A DNA stretch of 64,000 bases from Microbacterium proteolyticum (lineage in GTDB: Bacteria > Actinomycetota > Actinomycetes > Actinomycetales > Microbacteriaceae), in the NCBI RefSeq assembly GCF_030818075.1, contig NZ_JAUSZZ010000001.1, forward strand, positions 2,542,001 to 2,606,000, in the 5' to 3' direction. Each line of letters begins with the position of its first letter. The first letter of the stretch is position 1. A program made the position numbers and the translations under genes. This document shows, one piece after another, positions 53,839 through 64,000 of the stretch. The notes below the pieces were generated by a model, which saw nothing but the letters and a program-made list of their open reading frames with translations, was not told where the DNA came from and searched no databases.

Positions 53839-54960
53839 TCAGTGCCGGAAGCGGTCGCGGAACTTGCTGAACCTGCCCTGCTGGTGCTCGGCGAGACGCG
53901 GCTTGGGAGCCTTCGTGCGCTGGGCGAACTCCTCGATGAGAGCGCGTTCCTTGTGGTCGAGTCGCGTGGGGGTGACCACGTGCACGCCGACCTTGAGGTC
54001 ACCGCGCTGGCTGCCGCGCAGCGGCGTGATGCCGCGGCCCTTGATGGTCAGCACGTCGCCGGACTGCACGCCCGGACGCACCTCGAGGTCGACGCTGCCG
54101 TCGAGGGAGTCGATCGTCGTGGTGGCGCCGAGGATGGCATCCGGCATCGACACCTCGAGGGTGGCGACGAGGTCGTCGCCCTCGCGGCTGAACGCGTCGT
54201 GCGCCTCGACGGTGACCTCAAGGTACAGGTCGCCGTTCGGGCCGCCGGCGGGGCCGACCTCGCCGGAGCCGGGCAGCTGCAGGCGCAGACCCGACTCGAC
54301 ACCGGCGGGGATGTCGACCGAGACGGTGCGCCGCGCGCGCACACGACCCTGACCCTGGCAGGTGCCGCAGGGGTAGGGGATGGTGGTGCCGTGCCCCTGG
54401 CAGACGGTGCAGGGGGCGCTGGTGACGACATTGCCGAGCAGGCTGCGGACGGTGCGCTGCACGTGGCCCGAGCCATGGCAGATGTCGCACGTGACCTCGC
54501 TCGTACCCGGCTGCGTGCACGCGCCGTGACAGGTCTCGCAGAGGACCGCGGTGTCGACCTCGAGGTCGCGGTGGGTCCCGAAGACGACGTCGCCGAGCTG
54601 CAGCGTGACCCGCACGAGGGCGTCCTGGCCGCGCTCCCGACGTGACCGGGGTCGGGGTCCGCGACCTCCCCCGCCCTGGGCTCCGCCGAAGAACGTCTCG
54701 AAGATGTCGCTGAATCCGCCGAAGCCGCCCGCTCCCCCGCCGCCGAACGGGTTCTGGTCGCCGCCCATGTCGTAGCGGCGGCGCTGCTCGGGGTCGCTGA
54801 GCACGTCGTAGGCGTGCGTGACGAGCTTGAAACGCTCCGACGCGTCGGCGCCGGGGTTCACATCGGGGTGCAGCTGGCGGGCCAGGCGTCGGTACGCCTT
54901 CTTGATGTCGTCGGCGCTGGCGTCGCGCTCGACGCCCAGGACCTCGTAGTGGTCAGCCAC
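53839..54960 (-). CDS. dnaJ: Chaperone DnaJ
   Basis: A 373-residue Hsp40. J domain with HPD ([13 protein letters not shown]), Gly/Phe-rich region ([21 protein letters not shown]), four CxxCxGxG-type zinc motifs ([32 protein letters not shown]) and the substrate-binding C-terminus. GTG start with AGGAAGG. Second gene of the HrcA operon, the DnaJ2 type of actinobacteria. Confidence 0.96.
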   Translation of the reverse strand: MADHYEVLGVERDASADDIKKAYRRLARQLHPDVNPGADASERFKLVTHAYDVLSDPEQRRRYDMGGDQNPFGGGGAGGFGGFSDIFETFFGGAQGGGGRGPRPRSRRERGQDALVRVTLQLGDVVFGTHRDLEVDTAVLCETCHGACTQPGTSEVTCDICHGSGHVQRTVRSLLGNVVTSAPCTVCQGHGTTIPYPCGTCQGQGRVRARRTVSVDIPAGVESGLRLQLPGSGEVGPAGGPNGDLYLEVTVEAHDAFSREGDDLVATLEVSMPDAILGATTTIDSLDGSVDLEVRPGVQSGDVLTIKGRGITPLRGSQRGDLKVGVHVVTPTRLDHKERALIEEFAQRTKAPKPRLAEHQQGRFSKFRDRFRH

Positions 54961-55009
54961 AGTCGCCTTCCTGCCCGCTCGCGCGGGGTCGTTCGGGTGA
55001 AGATACGCG

Positions 55010-56050
55010 TCAGCGTGCGCTGTCGTCGTCTTCGAGCATGCGGGTCAGATAGTGCGCGACGGCACGGACCGCCGCGAGATTGGAGGAATAGTCCATGCGG
55101 GTGGGGCCGAGCAGGCCCACGCGCGCTCCCCCGGTGGAGCCGTCGTAGCGGCTGGCCAGCACCGAGGCCTCGACGAGCCCGAAGGGTTCGTTCTCGCGTC
55201 CGATGCTCGCGGACAGGCCCTTCTCATCGGCCACCATCTCGGTCATGAGCCGCAGCAGGGTGACCTGCTCCTCGATGGCCTCGAGCAGGGGATAGATGCT
55301 GCCGCGGAAATCCTGCTCGCGCTTGGCGAGGGTGGCGGCCCCGGCCATGACGAGGCGGTCCTGGCGGAACTCCTCGAGCTCCTCGCCCACGATCCGCAGC
55401 ACGGCGTCGGCGATCGCGTCGAGGATGATCCCCGGGCGGGGACCGTCGGCGACGGCATCGGCCACGCGCTGTACGCACTCGGCGATGCCGTGGCCCACGA
55501 GGACGGCGCCGACGCGTGCGCGCAGCTGCACGACATCGGCCTCGGTGGGCTGAGCGGGGACCAGTGCGATGCGCTGCGACACCCGCCCGGTGTCGGTGAC
55601 GAGGATGACGAGCACGCGGGGGCCGCCGAGCGCGACGAGTTCGACGTGCGTCACGTTGGCGCGCGCGAACGAGGGGTACTGCACGATCGCGACCTGGCCG
55701 GTGAGTTGCGTCAGGGCGCGGACGGTGCGGGCCAGAAGGTCGTCGAGGTCGCCGGCTTCGTCGAGGAAGGACGTGATCGCGCTGCGCTGGGCGCTCGAAA
55801 GCGGGCGCAGCTCGGCGAGATGGTCGACGAAGACTCGGTAGCCCTTGTCGGTGGGCACGCGTCCCGACGACGTGTGCGGGGCGACGATGAGATCTTCGTC
55901 TTCGAGCAGAGCCATGTCGTTGCGGATCGTGGCGGCGGACACGCCGAAGGCGTGCCGCTCGACGATCGCCTTACTGCCGACGGGCTCACGCGTGTCGACG
56001 TAGTCCTGCACGATCGCGCGGAGCACCTGAAGGCCGCGTTCCGACACCAT
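55010..56050 (-). CDS. hrcA: Heat-inducible transcription repressor HrcA
   Basis: A 346-residue repressor of class I heat-shock genes. N-terminal winged helix ([52 protein letters not shown] covers it), then the dimer and GAF-like inserted domain. A CIRCE element lies 17 nt upstream, so it represses its own operon. First gene of hrcA-dnaJ-rsmE-HIT-phoH-ybeY-CNNM-era. Confidence 0.96.
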   Translation of the reverse strand: MVSERGLQVLRAIVQDYVDTREPVGSKAIVERHAFGVSAATIRNDMALLEDEDLIVAPHTSSGRVPTDKGYRVFVDHLAELRPLSSAQRSAITSFLDEAGDLDDLLARTVRALTQLTGQVAIVQYPSFARANVTHVELVALGGPRVLVILVTDTGRVSQRIALVPAQPTEADVVQLRARVGAVLVGHGIAECVQRVADAVADGPRPGIILDAIADAVLRIVGEELEEFRQDRLVMAGAATLAKREQDFRGSIYPLLEAIEEQVTLLRLMTEMVADEKGLSASIGRENEPFGLVEASVLASRYDGSTGGARVGLLGPTRMDYSSNLAAVRAVAHYLTRMLEDDDSAR

Positions 56051-56066
56051 GAGCTGCTCCTTCCGT

Positions 56067-56098
56067 CTGGCACTCGACTCGACTGAGTGCCAATTCTA
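56067..56098 (-). promoter_or_regulatory. CIRCE operator and -10 box of hrcA
   Basis: On the minus strand TTGGCACTC-N9-GAGTGCCAG (56093-56067), one mismatch from the CIRCE consensus. A TAGAAT hexamer (56098-56093) partly overlaps it, giving a -10 box directly before the operator. Confidence 0.93.
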
Positions 56099-56280
56099 CG
56101 GGATCGACGCGGAGGGTTGCCGGGGACGCGCGGATGCCGAGTCGTGCCTCGAAGGCGGGGCCGCGCCCGACGCCGGGTCGCGTGACGAACGGCTCGACCG
56201 GGCGTTCCGCGCGCGCGACGGCGTACGGCGACGATCCGTCGCGGCGTCCGCGCCACGCCGACGCGTCCCCCCGGATGTCG

Positions 56281-56389
56281 GCCGCCGCATCACGCGGTCA
56301 GCGCCCGCACCACCGCGCCCGCGCGCGACCCCGACGCGTCCCGCGGACGGTCGCCGCCGCATCACGCGGTCAGCGCCCGCACCACCGCG
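56281..56389. repeat. Tandem duplication of the hemW 3' end
   Basis: A perfect 37-nt direct repeat at 56281-56317 and 56353-56389 (72-nt period), with GACGCGTCC also repeated (56260 and 56333). The second copy covers the last codons and stop of hemW, so the first is an extra copy of that gene end. The 311-nt gap before hrcA otherwise holds only the CIRCE promoter. Confidence 0.85.
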
Positions 56390-57579
56390 TCCGCCAGGAG
56401 GCGTCCTCGGCGCGTGAGCACGATGCGCCCGCGCACGGCATCCGCCCCCTCGATGAGCCCGTCGGCGATGAGGGATGCCACGGCCTTGCGGCCTTCGCCG
56501 AGGATCTCCGACACCGCCAGGCCCTCGCGGATGCGGCTGCGCAGCAGCACCGATTCGAGCCGCCGGGCGCTCTCGTCGGGGCGTTCACGCCCGGCCGCCG
56601 GGGACTCCCCGCCGGCCAGCCGCTGCGCATAGGCGGCGGGGTGCTTCACGTTCCACCAGCGGAGGCCGGCGACGTGGCTGTGCGCGCCGGGGCCGAAGCC
56701 CCACCAGTCGGTGCCACGCCAGTAGGCGAGGTTGTGCCGCGAGCGGTGATCCGCTCCGCGCGAGAAGTTCGAGACCTCGTACCAGTCGTACCCGGCCGCC
56801 GCGAGCAGCTCGTCGGCCAGCTCGTACATGTCGGCCTGCAGATCGTCGTCCGGGAGCGCGACGGCGCCCGATCGGATCTGCCGGGCCAGCTTCGTGCCGT
56901 CCTCGACGATCAGCGCGTACGCCGACACGTGATCGGGTGCGAGCGCGATCGCCGTCTCCAGCGAGGATCGCCAGTCGTCCAGCGACTCCCCCGGCGCGCC
57001 GTAGATCAGATCCACCGACACGTCGAGCCCGGCTCGGCGGGCGGCGGCGACGGCCGTGGCGACGTTGGCGGGGTCGTGGGTGCGGTCGAGCGCGGCGAGC
57101 ACGTGCGGACGCGAGGACTGCATGCCGATCGACACGCGCGTGACGCCGGCGGCGGCGAGGGTGTCCATGACGATGTCGTCGACCGTGTCGGGGTTCGCCT
57201 CCACGGTGATCTCCGCGCCCTCGGCGATGCCGAACTCGGTGCGCACCGCATCCAGCATCCTGGCCAGGTCGCCGGGCGGAAGGAGGGTGGGTGTGCCGCC
57301 CCCGAAGAAGACCGTGGATGCCGCGCGGCGTCCGCCCGCGGCATCCATCACACCGCCGGCCAGGCGCACCTCGGCCGCGAGGGTGTCGGCGAAGTCGTCC
57401 TGACGTGCCCCGCGCAGTTCGCTCGCGGTGTAGGTGTTGAAGTCGCAGTACCCGCACCGCACGCGGCAGAAGGGCACGTGCAGGTACACGCCGAAGTCGG
57501 TGGCGGGGTCGAGGACGAGGTCGCCGGGGAGTCGGCCGTCGGCCGGAGCGGGGTCGCCGAGGGGAAGCGGTCCGCCCAT
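56362..57579 (-). CDS. hemW: Radical SAM coproporphyrinogen III oxidase-like protein HemW
   Basis: A 405-residue heme chaperone. The [4Fe-4S] motif is CRVRCGYCDF (CxxxCxxC), followed by VFFGGGTPTLL, ITVEANPDTVD and VSIGMQSSRPHVLAALDRTHDPANVATA. The C-terminal HemN domain (about 290-405) ends VVRALTA. The ATG at 57579 overlaps the stop of the DUF1990 gene (TGATG). HemW lies next to hrcA in many bacteria. Confidence 0.94.
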   Translation of the reverse strand: MGGPLPLGDPAPADGRLPGDLVLDPATDFGVYLHVPFCRVRCGYCDFNTYTASELRGARQDDFADTLAAEVRLAGGVMDAAGGRRAASTVFFGGGTPTLLPPGDLARMLDAVRTEFGIAEGAEITVEANPDTVDDIVMDTLAAAGVTRVSIGMQSSRPHVLAALDRTHDPANVATAVAAARRAGLDVSVDLIYGAPGESLDDWRSSLETAIALAPDHVSAYALIVEDGTKLARQIRSGAVALPDDDLQADMYELADELLAAAGYDWYEVSNFSRGADHRSRHNLAYWRGTDWWGFGPGAHSHVAGLRWWNVKHPAAYAQRLAGGESPAAGRERPDESARRLESVLLRSRIREGLAVSEILGEGRKAVASLIADGLIEGADAVRGRIVLTRRGRLLADAVVRALTA

Positions 57580-58223
57580 CAGGACGTGTACAGCGGCGAG
57601 ATCGCGCGCAGATACCGCGCGAACAGCGCCTTGCGGCGGCGGCGCACGCGGCTGGTGAAGAGCTTGTACGTGGGGGCGGTCGGGCGATCGAACGCGCGCA
57701 CCACGAACCAGACCTCGTCGTTGTCCCGCCATTCGAGCGAGAACAGTTCCTCGCCGCTGACGATCGAGTGCCCCACGGTGCCGAGGATGAAGCCCACGCG
57801 ACGGGGCTCCTCGAACACCGAGATCACCCGAAGCTCGGCGTCGGCACGGTGTCCGTCGACCTTCCCGTGCAGGCGCACGCCGGCACCCGGGCTGACGAAG
57901 GGCGTCCCGTCGGCCGCGAAACGCTGCTCGGCCTCAAGACGACTGGGCGCGATGGGCGCACCGTCGGCGTCGAAACCCACGCCGGCATAGCCCTCGCTCG
58001 ACGCAGGCCGTACGTCGGTGATGCTCAGTTCTTCACTGCGCAGCGGCGCCCAGGAGAAGAGCGATTCACCGGCCGCGACGAAACGTTCTTCGCCGCTGCC
58101 GATGCGCCAGGCATCCTCGGCGGGCACGGAGTGCTCGGGCGGGTACTGCATGAGGTCGGGCGCCTGGGTGGCGCCGACAGCCGCGTAGTCGACCGTGTCA
58201 TCGGTGAAGTTCTGCCTGCGCAT
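57579..58223 (-). CDS. DUF1990 family protein
   Basis: A 214-residue protein of unknown function. It has the family features: an N-terminal RRQNFTDDTVDYAAVGATQAP, central AGVGFDADGAPIAPSRLEAEQRFAADGTPFVSPGAGVRLHG, the GTVGHSIVSGEELFSLEW motif and YKLFTSRVRRRRKALFARYLRAI at the end. It is likely soluble and may bind a lipid or ligand like other START-like folds. Lies between lepA and hemW. Confidence 0.85.
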   Translation of the reverse strand: MRRQNFTDDTVDYAAVGATQAPDLMQYPPEHSVPAEDAWRIGSGEERFVAAGESLFSWAPLRSEELSITDVRPASSEGYAGVGFDADGAPIAPSRLEAEQRFAADGTPFVSPGAGVRLHGKVDGHRADAELRVISVFEEPRRVGFILGTVGHSIVSGEELFSLEWRDNDEVWFVVRAFDRPTAPTYKLFTSRVRRRRKALFARYLRAISPLYTS

Positions 58224-58249
58224 GGTCCACCCCTCTCGGTTCTCGTGCG

Positions 58250-60109
<1,860 letters not shown>

Positions 60110-60328
60110 GTTCCGTCGATTCTACGGTGGCCCGCCGACATCGCCGTCCGTGGATGCCCGGCTCCCGGCATCCTGAGGCCGAGAACACACGACCGGCGTG
60201 GGATCACAGGCTCCGAGCGTCCGGGATCGCGTGACTCGGCACGATCGTGTGATCTCGCGTCGGGGGGCGACACTCGCGCCGGGGGACGGTCGCGCCGAGG
60301 CGGCGGTGGCGCTTCTACAGTGGATGCC

Positions 60329-61051
60329 ATGACGGTCCAGGTCGTGCTCGTGCACGGCATCCGGACGTCGGCGACCATGTGGCGTGCGCAGCTCGCGCAC
60401 CTCGCGGACCGCGGCACCCCCGCGACCGCCGTCGATCTGCCCGGACACGGCACGCGGCGCACCGAGGAGTTCACGCTCGACGAGGCGTTCGCCACGATCG
60501 ACCGGGCGGTTCGGGATGCCGCGACCCGCGGCCCCGTGCTGCTCGTCGGTCATTCGATGGGCGGGCTGCTGTCGATCGAGTACGTCGGTCGAGAAGAGCC
60601 GCCACCCGTGGCGGCGTTGGTGGCCGCGTCGTGCACATCGATCCCGCGCGGCATCGGGCTGTCGGCCTACCGCTTCTTCACCCGGCGCTTCGACAGCCTC
60701 CCCGACCGCGGCCTCGGGCTGACCAACCGCGTTCTGGACCGCACCCTCCCGCCCGAGACGCGGCCGGACTTCGGGGCGGGCGGGTACGCGTTCGACGCAC
60801 AGGACGCCGCGTTGGCCTCGCTGTCGGTGCTCGACCTCCTGGCATCCCTCCGCCGGATCGAGGTCCCGCTGTGGTTCGTGAACGGCCAGTGGGATCAGCT
60901 GCGCATGAATGAGAGGCTGTTCCTCTCGGTGGCCCGGGATGCGGAGCTCGTCGTCGTGCCGCGCACGACGCACCTGGTGACGGCCATGCGGCCGCGGGTC
61001 TTCAACGCGCTGCTGAACGTGGCCCTCGCAACGGTCGAAGCGTCTTCCTGA
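60329..61051 (+). CDS. Alpha/beta hydrolase
   Basis: A 240-residue hydrolase. Oxyanion HG in [14 protein letters not shown], nucleophile elbow VGHSMGG, Asp in [12 protein letters not shown] and the catalytic His in TTHLV. The ATG at 60329 is preceded by a GGATGCC heptamer. Substrate unknown. It is on the plus strand between lepA and rpsT, where most actinobacteria have only those two genes. Confidence 0.88.
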   Translation: MTVQVVLVHGIRTSATMWRAQLAHLADRGTPATAVDLPGHGTRRTEEFTLDEAFATIDRAVRDAATRGPVLLVGHSMGGLLSIEYVGREEPPPVAALVAASCTSIPRGIGLSAYRFFTRRFDSLPDRGLGLTNRVLDRTLPPETRPDFGAGGYAFDAQDAALASLSVLDLLASLRRIEVPLWFVNGQWDQLRMNERLFLSVARDAELVVVPRTTHLVTAMRPRVFNALLNVALATVEASS

Positions 61052-61169
61052 TAGACTCGACTCTTGGCTTGCGTGTGGGGTTTTTCCCGACCTCCACGAT
61101 CGCCGGTGCGGCGTCCCTCTACCGCTCGCCCGGCACTTCCAACATTCACTCAAACGAAAGACCGTCGAC

Positions 61170-61430
61170 GTGGCGAACATCAAGTCGCAGATCAAGCGCA
61201 ACAAGACCAACGAGAAGGCGCGCGAGCGCAACAAGGCCGTCAAGAGCGAGCTGAAGACGCACGTGCGTCGCACCCGCGAGGCCATCCTGGCCGGTGACAA
61301 GGAGGCCGCCGAGAAGGCCCTCGCCACCGCGACCAAGAAGCTCGACAAGGCCGTCAGCAAGGGCGTCATCCACTCGAACCAGGCTGCCAACCGCAAGTCG
61401 GCCATCGCGAAGCAGGTCAACGCTCTCTGA
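61170..61430 (+). CDS. rpsT: Small ribosomal subunit protein S20
   Basis: An 86-residue basic protein ([22 protein letters not shown], then helix-rich to AKQVNAL). GTG start at 61170. A -10-like TAGACT lies near 61054, at the end of the hydrolase gene. Followed by a hairpin terminator. The usual rpsT-holA neighbourhood is conserved. Confidence 0.97.
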   Translation: MANIKSQIKRNKTNEKARERNKAVKSELKTHVRRTREAILAGDKEAAEKALATATKKLDKAVSKGVIHSNQAANRKSAIAKQVNAL

Positions 61431-61447
61431 GCCGCCTCTTCTTCGAC

Positions 61448-61476
61448 AGCCCGTCCCGCTCTGCGCGGGGCGGGCT
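61448..61476 (+). terminator. Terminator of rpsT
   Basis: AGCCCGTCCCGC (61448-61459) pairs with GCGGGGCGGGCT (61465-61476), one G-U pair, 5-nt loop, then TCGTCGTTT. Confidence 0.85.
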
Positions 61477-61564
61477 TCGTCGTTTCCGCAGGTGCTCGGT
61501 GGGTCACCTCCGCGGGCCTCTCCGCGGGCCGAGACACGGGGGCCGGGCGCAGGGGCACGTGTGT

Positions 61565-61641
61565 GGCGAGCGGAGGATGAGGGGCGAGCGGAGGATGCCA
61601 CGCCCCGAACCCCCTCCTCCGCTGCTCTCTGATCCTCCGCT
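61565..61641. repeat. Repeats in the rpsT-holA gap
   Basis: GGCGAGCGGAGGATG occurs at 61565-61579 and 61583-61597 (18-nt period), and an inverted part ATCCTCCGCT at 61632-61641. The gap of 300 nt has no gene; the inverted copies may form a terminator for holA. Confidence 0.55.
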
Positions 61642-61731
61642 CCTCACGCGCGGCGTGGGATGCCGCGGGTCGACCGGTGACCGGCGGCGAGTGCACGGGC
61701 ATGTCTGAGGCGGTTCGTCCGGACCGCCGGA

Positions 61732-62769
61732 TCAGTCGCCGTAGGGCGCCCGCGTGGCGATGATCGTGATCATGCGCTCGAGGGCGAACACCGCATCGCG
61801 CGACGCGCCCTTGACCTCGGCGTCGGCCCGCGCGGTGGCGTGGATGGCCATGCCGAGCGTGGTGCCGGTCCACCCGACGAGGTCGCGGCGAGCTCGGTCG
61901 ACCTGCCAATCCTTCATGCCGAGCCGCTGCGCGAGCATCGACGACGACTCGCGGCTGCCGGCGACGCGCGCCATGGTGCGAAGCTTCATGGCCACCGCCG
62001 CGACGAGGGGCACGGGGTCGGCCCCGGATGCCAGCGCGTGGCGCAGCGCGAGCAGTGCGGGGCCGTACTGGCCCGCGATGGCCGTGTCGGCCACGGTGAA
62101 CGCCGAGGTCTCGACGCGACCGCCGTAGTAGCGCTCGACGGTGCGTTCGTCGATGTCGCCGGGGACGTCGGCGATGAGCTGCTGGCACGCGGCGGCGAGC
62201 TCGGTGAGGTCGTCGGCGAAGGCGGAGACGAGAGAGCGCAGGGCCACCGGCGCGATGCGCTTCTGAGCGGCCTTGAACTCGCCGACGGCGAAGTCGAAGC
62301 GGTCGGAGTCGCGCTTGACGGCGGGGCACGCGATCTCGATGCCGCCGCCCTGGCCGGATCGAATTCCGTCGAGCAGCTTCTTGCCCCGGACGCTCGCGCC
62401 CGTATGGCGCAGCACCACGGTCGCGCCGTCCTGCGTCTGCGACAGGTACGACACGGCCTCGTTGAGGAAGGTGTCGCTGCACTTCTCGACGCCGCTGACA
62501 CGAACCAGGCGCGGCTCGCCGAAGAGCGACGGCGAAGTGACCGCCAGCAGCGTTCCGGCCGCGTAGTCGTCCGCACGGATGTCGGTGACTTCGAGGCTCG
62601 GGTCTTCGCTCTTGAGCATGGCGCGGATGCCGGCGGTCGCACGCTCGGCGCAGACTTCTTCGGGACCGGAGATGAGCACGATCGGCGCCGGCTGGGGGCT
62701 GCGCCACGACACCTGCGGGATGGCCGACTTCGCCTTCGCGGGGGCTGCGCGTCGAGGGGCCGGGGTCAC
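61732..62769 (-). CDS. holA: DNA polymerase III subunit delta
   Basis: A 345-residue clamp-loader subunit (HolA/RFC type). N-terminal part with VLISGPEEVCAERATAGI (phosphate-loop-like), QVSWRSPQPA, then the helical domains; GMKDWQVDRARRDLVGW is typical of the C-terminal domain. GTG start at 62769. It lies 9 nt after the comEC stop, the usual order. Confidence 0.92.
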   Translation of the reverse strand: MTPAPRRAAPAKAKSAIPQVSWRSPQPAPIVLISGPEEVCAERATAGIRAMLKSEDPSLEVTDIRADDYAAGTLLAVTSPSLFGEPRLVRVSGVEKCSDTFLNEAVSYLSQTQDGATVVLRHTGASVRGKKLLDGIRSGQGGGIEIACPAVKRDSDRFDFAVGEFKAAQKRIAPVALRSLVSAFADDLTELAAACQQLIADVPGDIDERTVERYYGGRVETSAFTVADTAIAGQYGPALLALRHALASGADPVPLVAAVAMKLRTMARVAGSRESSSMLAQRLGMKDWQVDRARRDLVGWTGTTLGMAIHATARADAEVKGASRDAVFALERMITIIATRAPYGD

Positions 62770-62778
62770 TCCCCCAGC

Positions 62779-64000
62779 CTACCGACCGGTTCCGACATCG
62801 ACCGGGGCGGCGGACGCAGCCGCTCCGACATGCTCCCGCCAGAGGGTCAGCCGACCCTCGCCGTCGAGCCAGACGGCCAGGGCGCCGTCGCCGTCGGTGC
62901 GCCCGATGGCGGTGCCGATGGCCGTCAGCATCGCCAGCAACTTTCCGGTGGGGTGTCCGTAGCGGTTGTCGGCGCCCACGCCGATGAGACCGACGGCGGG
63001 GTGCAGCTCCCGGTACAGGTCGGCATCCTGATCGGCGCTGCCGTGGTGCGACACCTTCACCACCTGCACGCGCGGAACATCCACGCGTCGGCGCAGAGCG
63101 GCCTGCGCTTCCTGTCCGAGGTCGCCGAGCATCACGGTGCGAGGGAAGCCCGCGCCCACGACGTCGATCGCGACGCTCGCGTCGTTGCCGGGCTCGGCGC
63201 GCGGCGGCGGTCCCAGCGCCTGCCAGTGGGTCGTGCCGAGCGCACCACCCGTCCCGGTCGTGGCCTCTTCCAGATGCGCACCGCCCGCGTGCAGGCGGTC
63301 GAGCAGCCTCGCGTCGGCCGCGCCGTCGACGGGACCGTGCACCACGAGCGCGGTGCGCCCGATGACGGCGGGCGTTCCCCCGACGTGGTCGAGGTCGAAG
63401 TGGGTCAGCACGAGCAGATCGAGGCGGCCGACGCCGAAGCGGTCGAGGCAGCGCGTGAGCGCCTCGGGTTCGGGTCCGGTGTCGACCAGCGCCACCGCGC
63501 CCCCCGATCGCCAGAGGGTGGCGTCACCCTGGCCGACGTCGCACATCGCGATCTGCCACGCCGACGGAACGGTCAGCGGCCCCGCGACCGTCCGAACGGC
63601 CGTCTGCGCCAGGACGACGCCGAGGGCCACCGCGGTCGTGAGCGCGGCGACCAGGGTGGTGCGCGGCAGACGTCGCGGACGGATGACGGCGACCGCGATG
63701 GCACCGCCCAGAAGGGCCAGGAGCCCCGCCCCCGCCGGTCCATCCGGCCAGGGGAGGTTCTGTGCGCCGATACCGGCGGTCGTGTGCGCGACGGCCGCGA
63801 TCCACGCGGCGGGTACCCACGCGAGGGCGGTGAGTCCGTCGCGCAGCCACGGGAACGGTGCGATGCACGCGAGCGCTCCGGCGATGGTCGCCGGCGCCGC
63901 CGCAGGGTCGGCCACCAGGTTGGCCGCGACGCCGAGCAGGGGCACGTGCGGGTCGATCAGCACGATGAGGGGTCCGCACACCACTTGGGCGGACGTGGGA
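62779..64000 (-). CDS. comEC: ComEC/Rec2-type DNA uptake channel, C-terminal part (partial)
   Basis: The last ~405 codons of ComEC; the N-terminal part lies beyond the window. It shows two hydrophobic segments (APAAWIAAVAHTT, LLALLGGAIAVAVI, TTLVAALTTAVALGVVLAQTAV), then the metallo-beta-lactamase-like domain: MCDVGQGDATLWRSGG, VLTHFDLDHVGGTP (metal site) and VKVSHHGSADQD. ComEC forms the inner-membrane channel for single-stranded DNA uptake in transformation. It is not proof of competence; other com genes are not in view. Confidence 0.9.
   Translation of the reverse strand, partial: PTSAQVVCGPLIVLIDPHVPLLGVAANLVADPAAAPATIAGALACIAPFPWLRDGLTALAWVPAAWIAAVAHTTAGIGAQNLPWPDGPAGAGLLALLGGAIAVAVIRPRRLPRTTLVAALTTAVALGVVLAQTAVRTVAGPLTVPSAWQIAMCDVGQGDATLWRSGGAVALVDTGPEPEALTRCLDRFGVGRLDLLVLTHFDLDHVGGTPAVIGRTALVVHGPVDGAADARLLDRLHAGGAHLEEATTGTGGALGTTHWQALGPPPRAEPGNDASVAIDVVGAGFPRTVMLGDLGQEAQAALRRRVDVPRVQVVKVSHHGSADQDADLYRELHPAVGLIGVGADNRYGHPTGKLLAMLTAIGTAIGRTDGDGALAVWLDGEGRLTLWREHVGAAASAAPVDVGTGR

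Overview
The window looks like a piece of the chromosome of a high-GC actinobacterium of the family Microbacteriaceae, most likely Microbacterium or a close relative. The evidence is a very high GC content with GC-ending codons, many GTG starts, the fatty-acid cluster fasR-fabD-fabH-acpP-fabF, a DUF3145 gene, a small DUF7882 gene, the hrcA-dnaJ-rsmE-HIT-phoH-ybeY-CNNM-era series, and a leaderless leuA leader peptide. This assignment is an inference from gene content; no database search was made.

Layout. 1-5.2 kb: end of a polyphosphate glucokinase gene, a small unknown gene, the RNase P RNA (minus strand), a family-A exonuclease/polymerase, a coiled-coil zinc-ribbon protein, a small membrane protein, tRNA-Val, and the remains of an HTH/nucleotidyltransferase pair next to that tRNA. 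5.6-13.3 kb: aceE and the fatty-acid synthesis operon with its PucR-type regulator. 13.4-20.8 kb: DUF3145, two exported proteins of unknown function, an OmpR-type two-component system, DUF7882, and a GntR/ABC/permease operon. 21-23.5 kb: two overlapping CNNM/CBS ion-transporter genes preceded by a possible leader ORF. 23.8-33.8 kb: mixed metabolic and accessory genes (SDR, a nuclease-like protein, tRNA-CAU, a DMT-type transporter, peptide deformylase, an ATP-grasp enzyme with its lipoprotein, glutaminase, a Ser/Thr kinase, tRNA-Asn, an orphan ABC ATPase). 34-45.3 kb: a housekeeping cluster on the minus strand, recO-uppS-dsbA and then dusB-dgt-dnaG, interrupted at 38.4-42.1 kb by a lower-GC island with broken IS3 and IS481 transposases, a split trypsin-like protease and a lipoprotein. 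45.4-64 kb: leuA with its attenuator, then a long minus-strand housekeeping series running from lepA down to era, the rpsT gene, holA and the 3' part of comEC.

How the genes work together. Pyruvate dehydrogenase E1 supplies acetyl-CoA next to the genes that start and extend fatty acids, and the PucR-type protein between them is the likely regulator. The hrcA-dnaJ unit is under a clear CIRCE element. dusB, dgt and dnaG overlap or nearly touch, as do recO and uppS, so translational coupling is likely. 

Points that stand out: dnaG carries a one-base insertion in an essential gene; the heptamer GGATGCC/GGCATCC is several-fold over-represented on both strands, also in terminators; a short palindromic repeat sits in both rnpB and, in frame, in lepA; and a small ORF overlaps the start of the first CNNM gene with a hairpin over its ribosome binding site.
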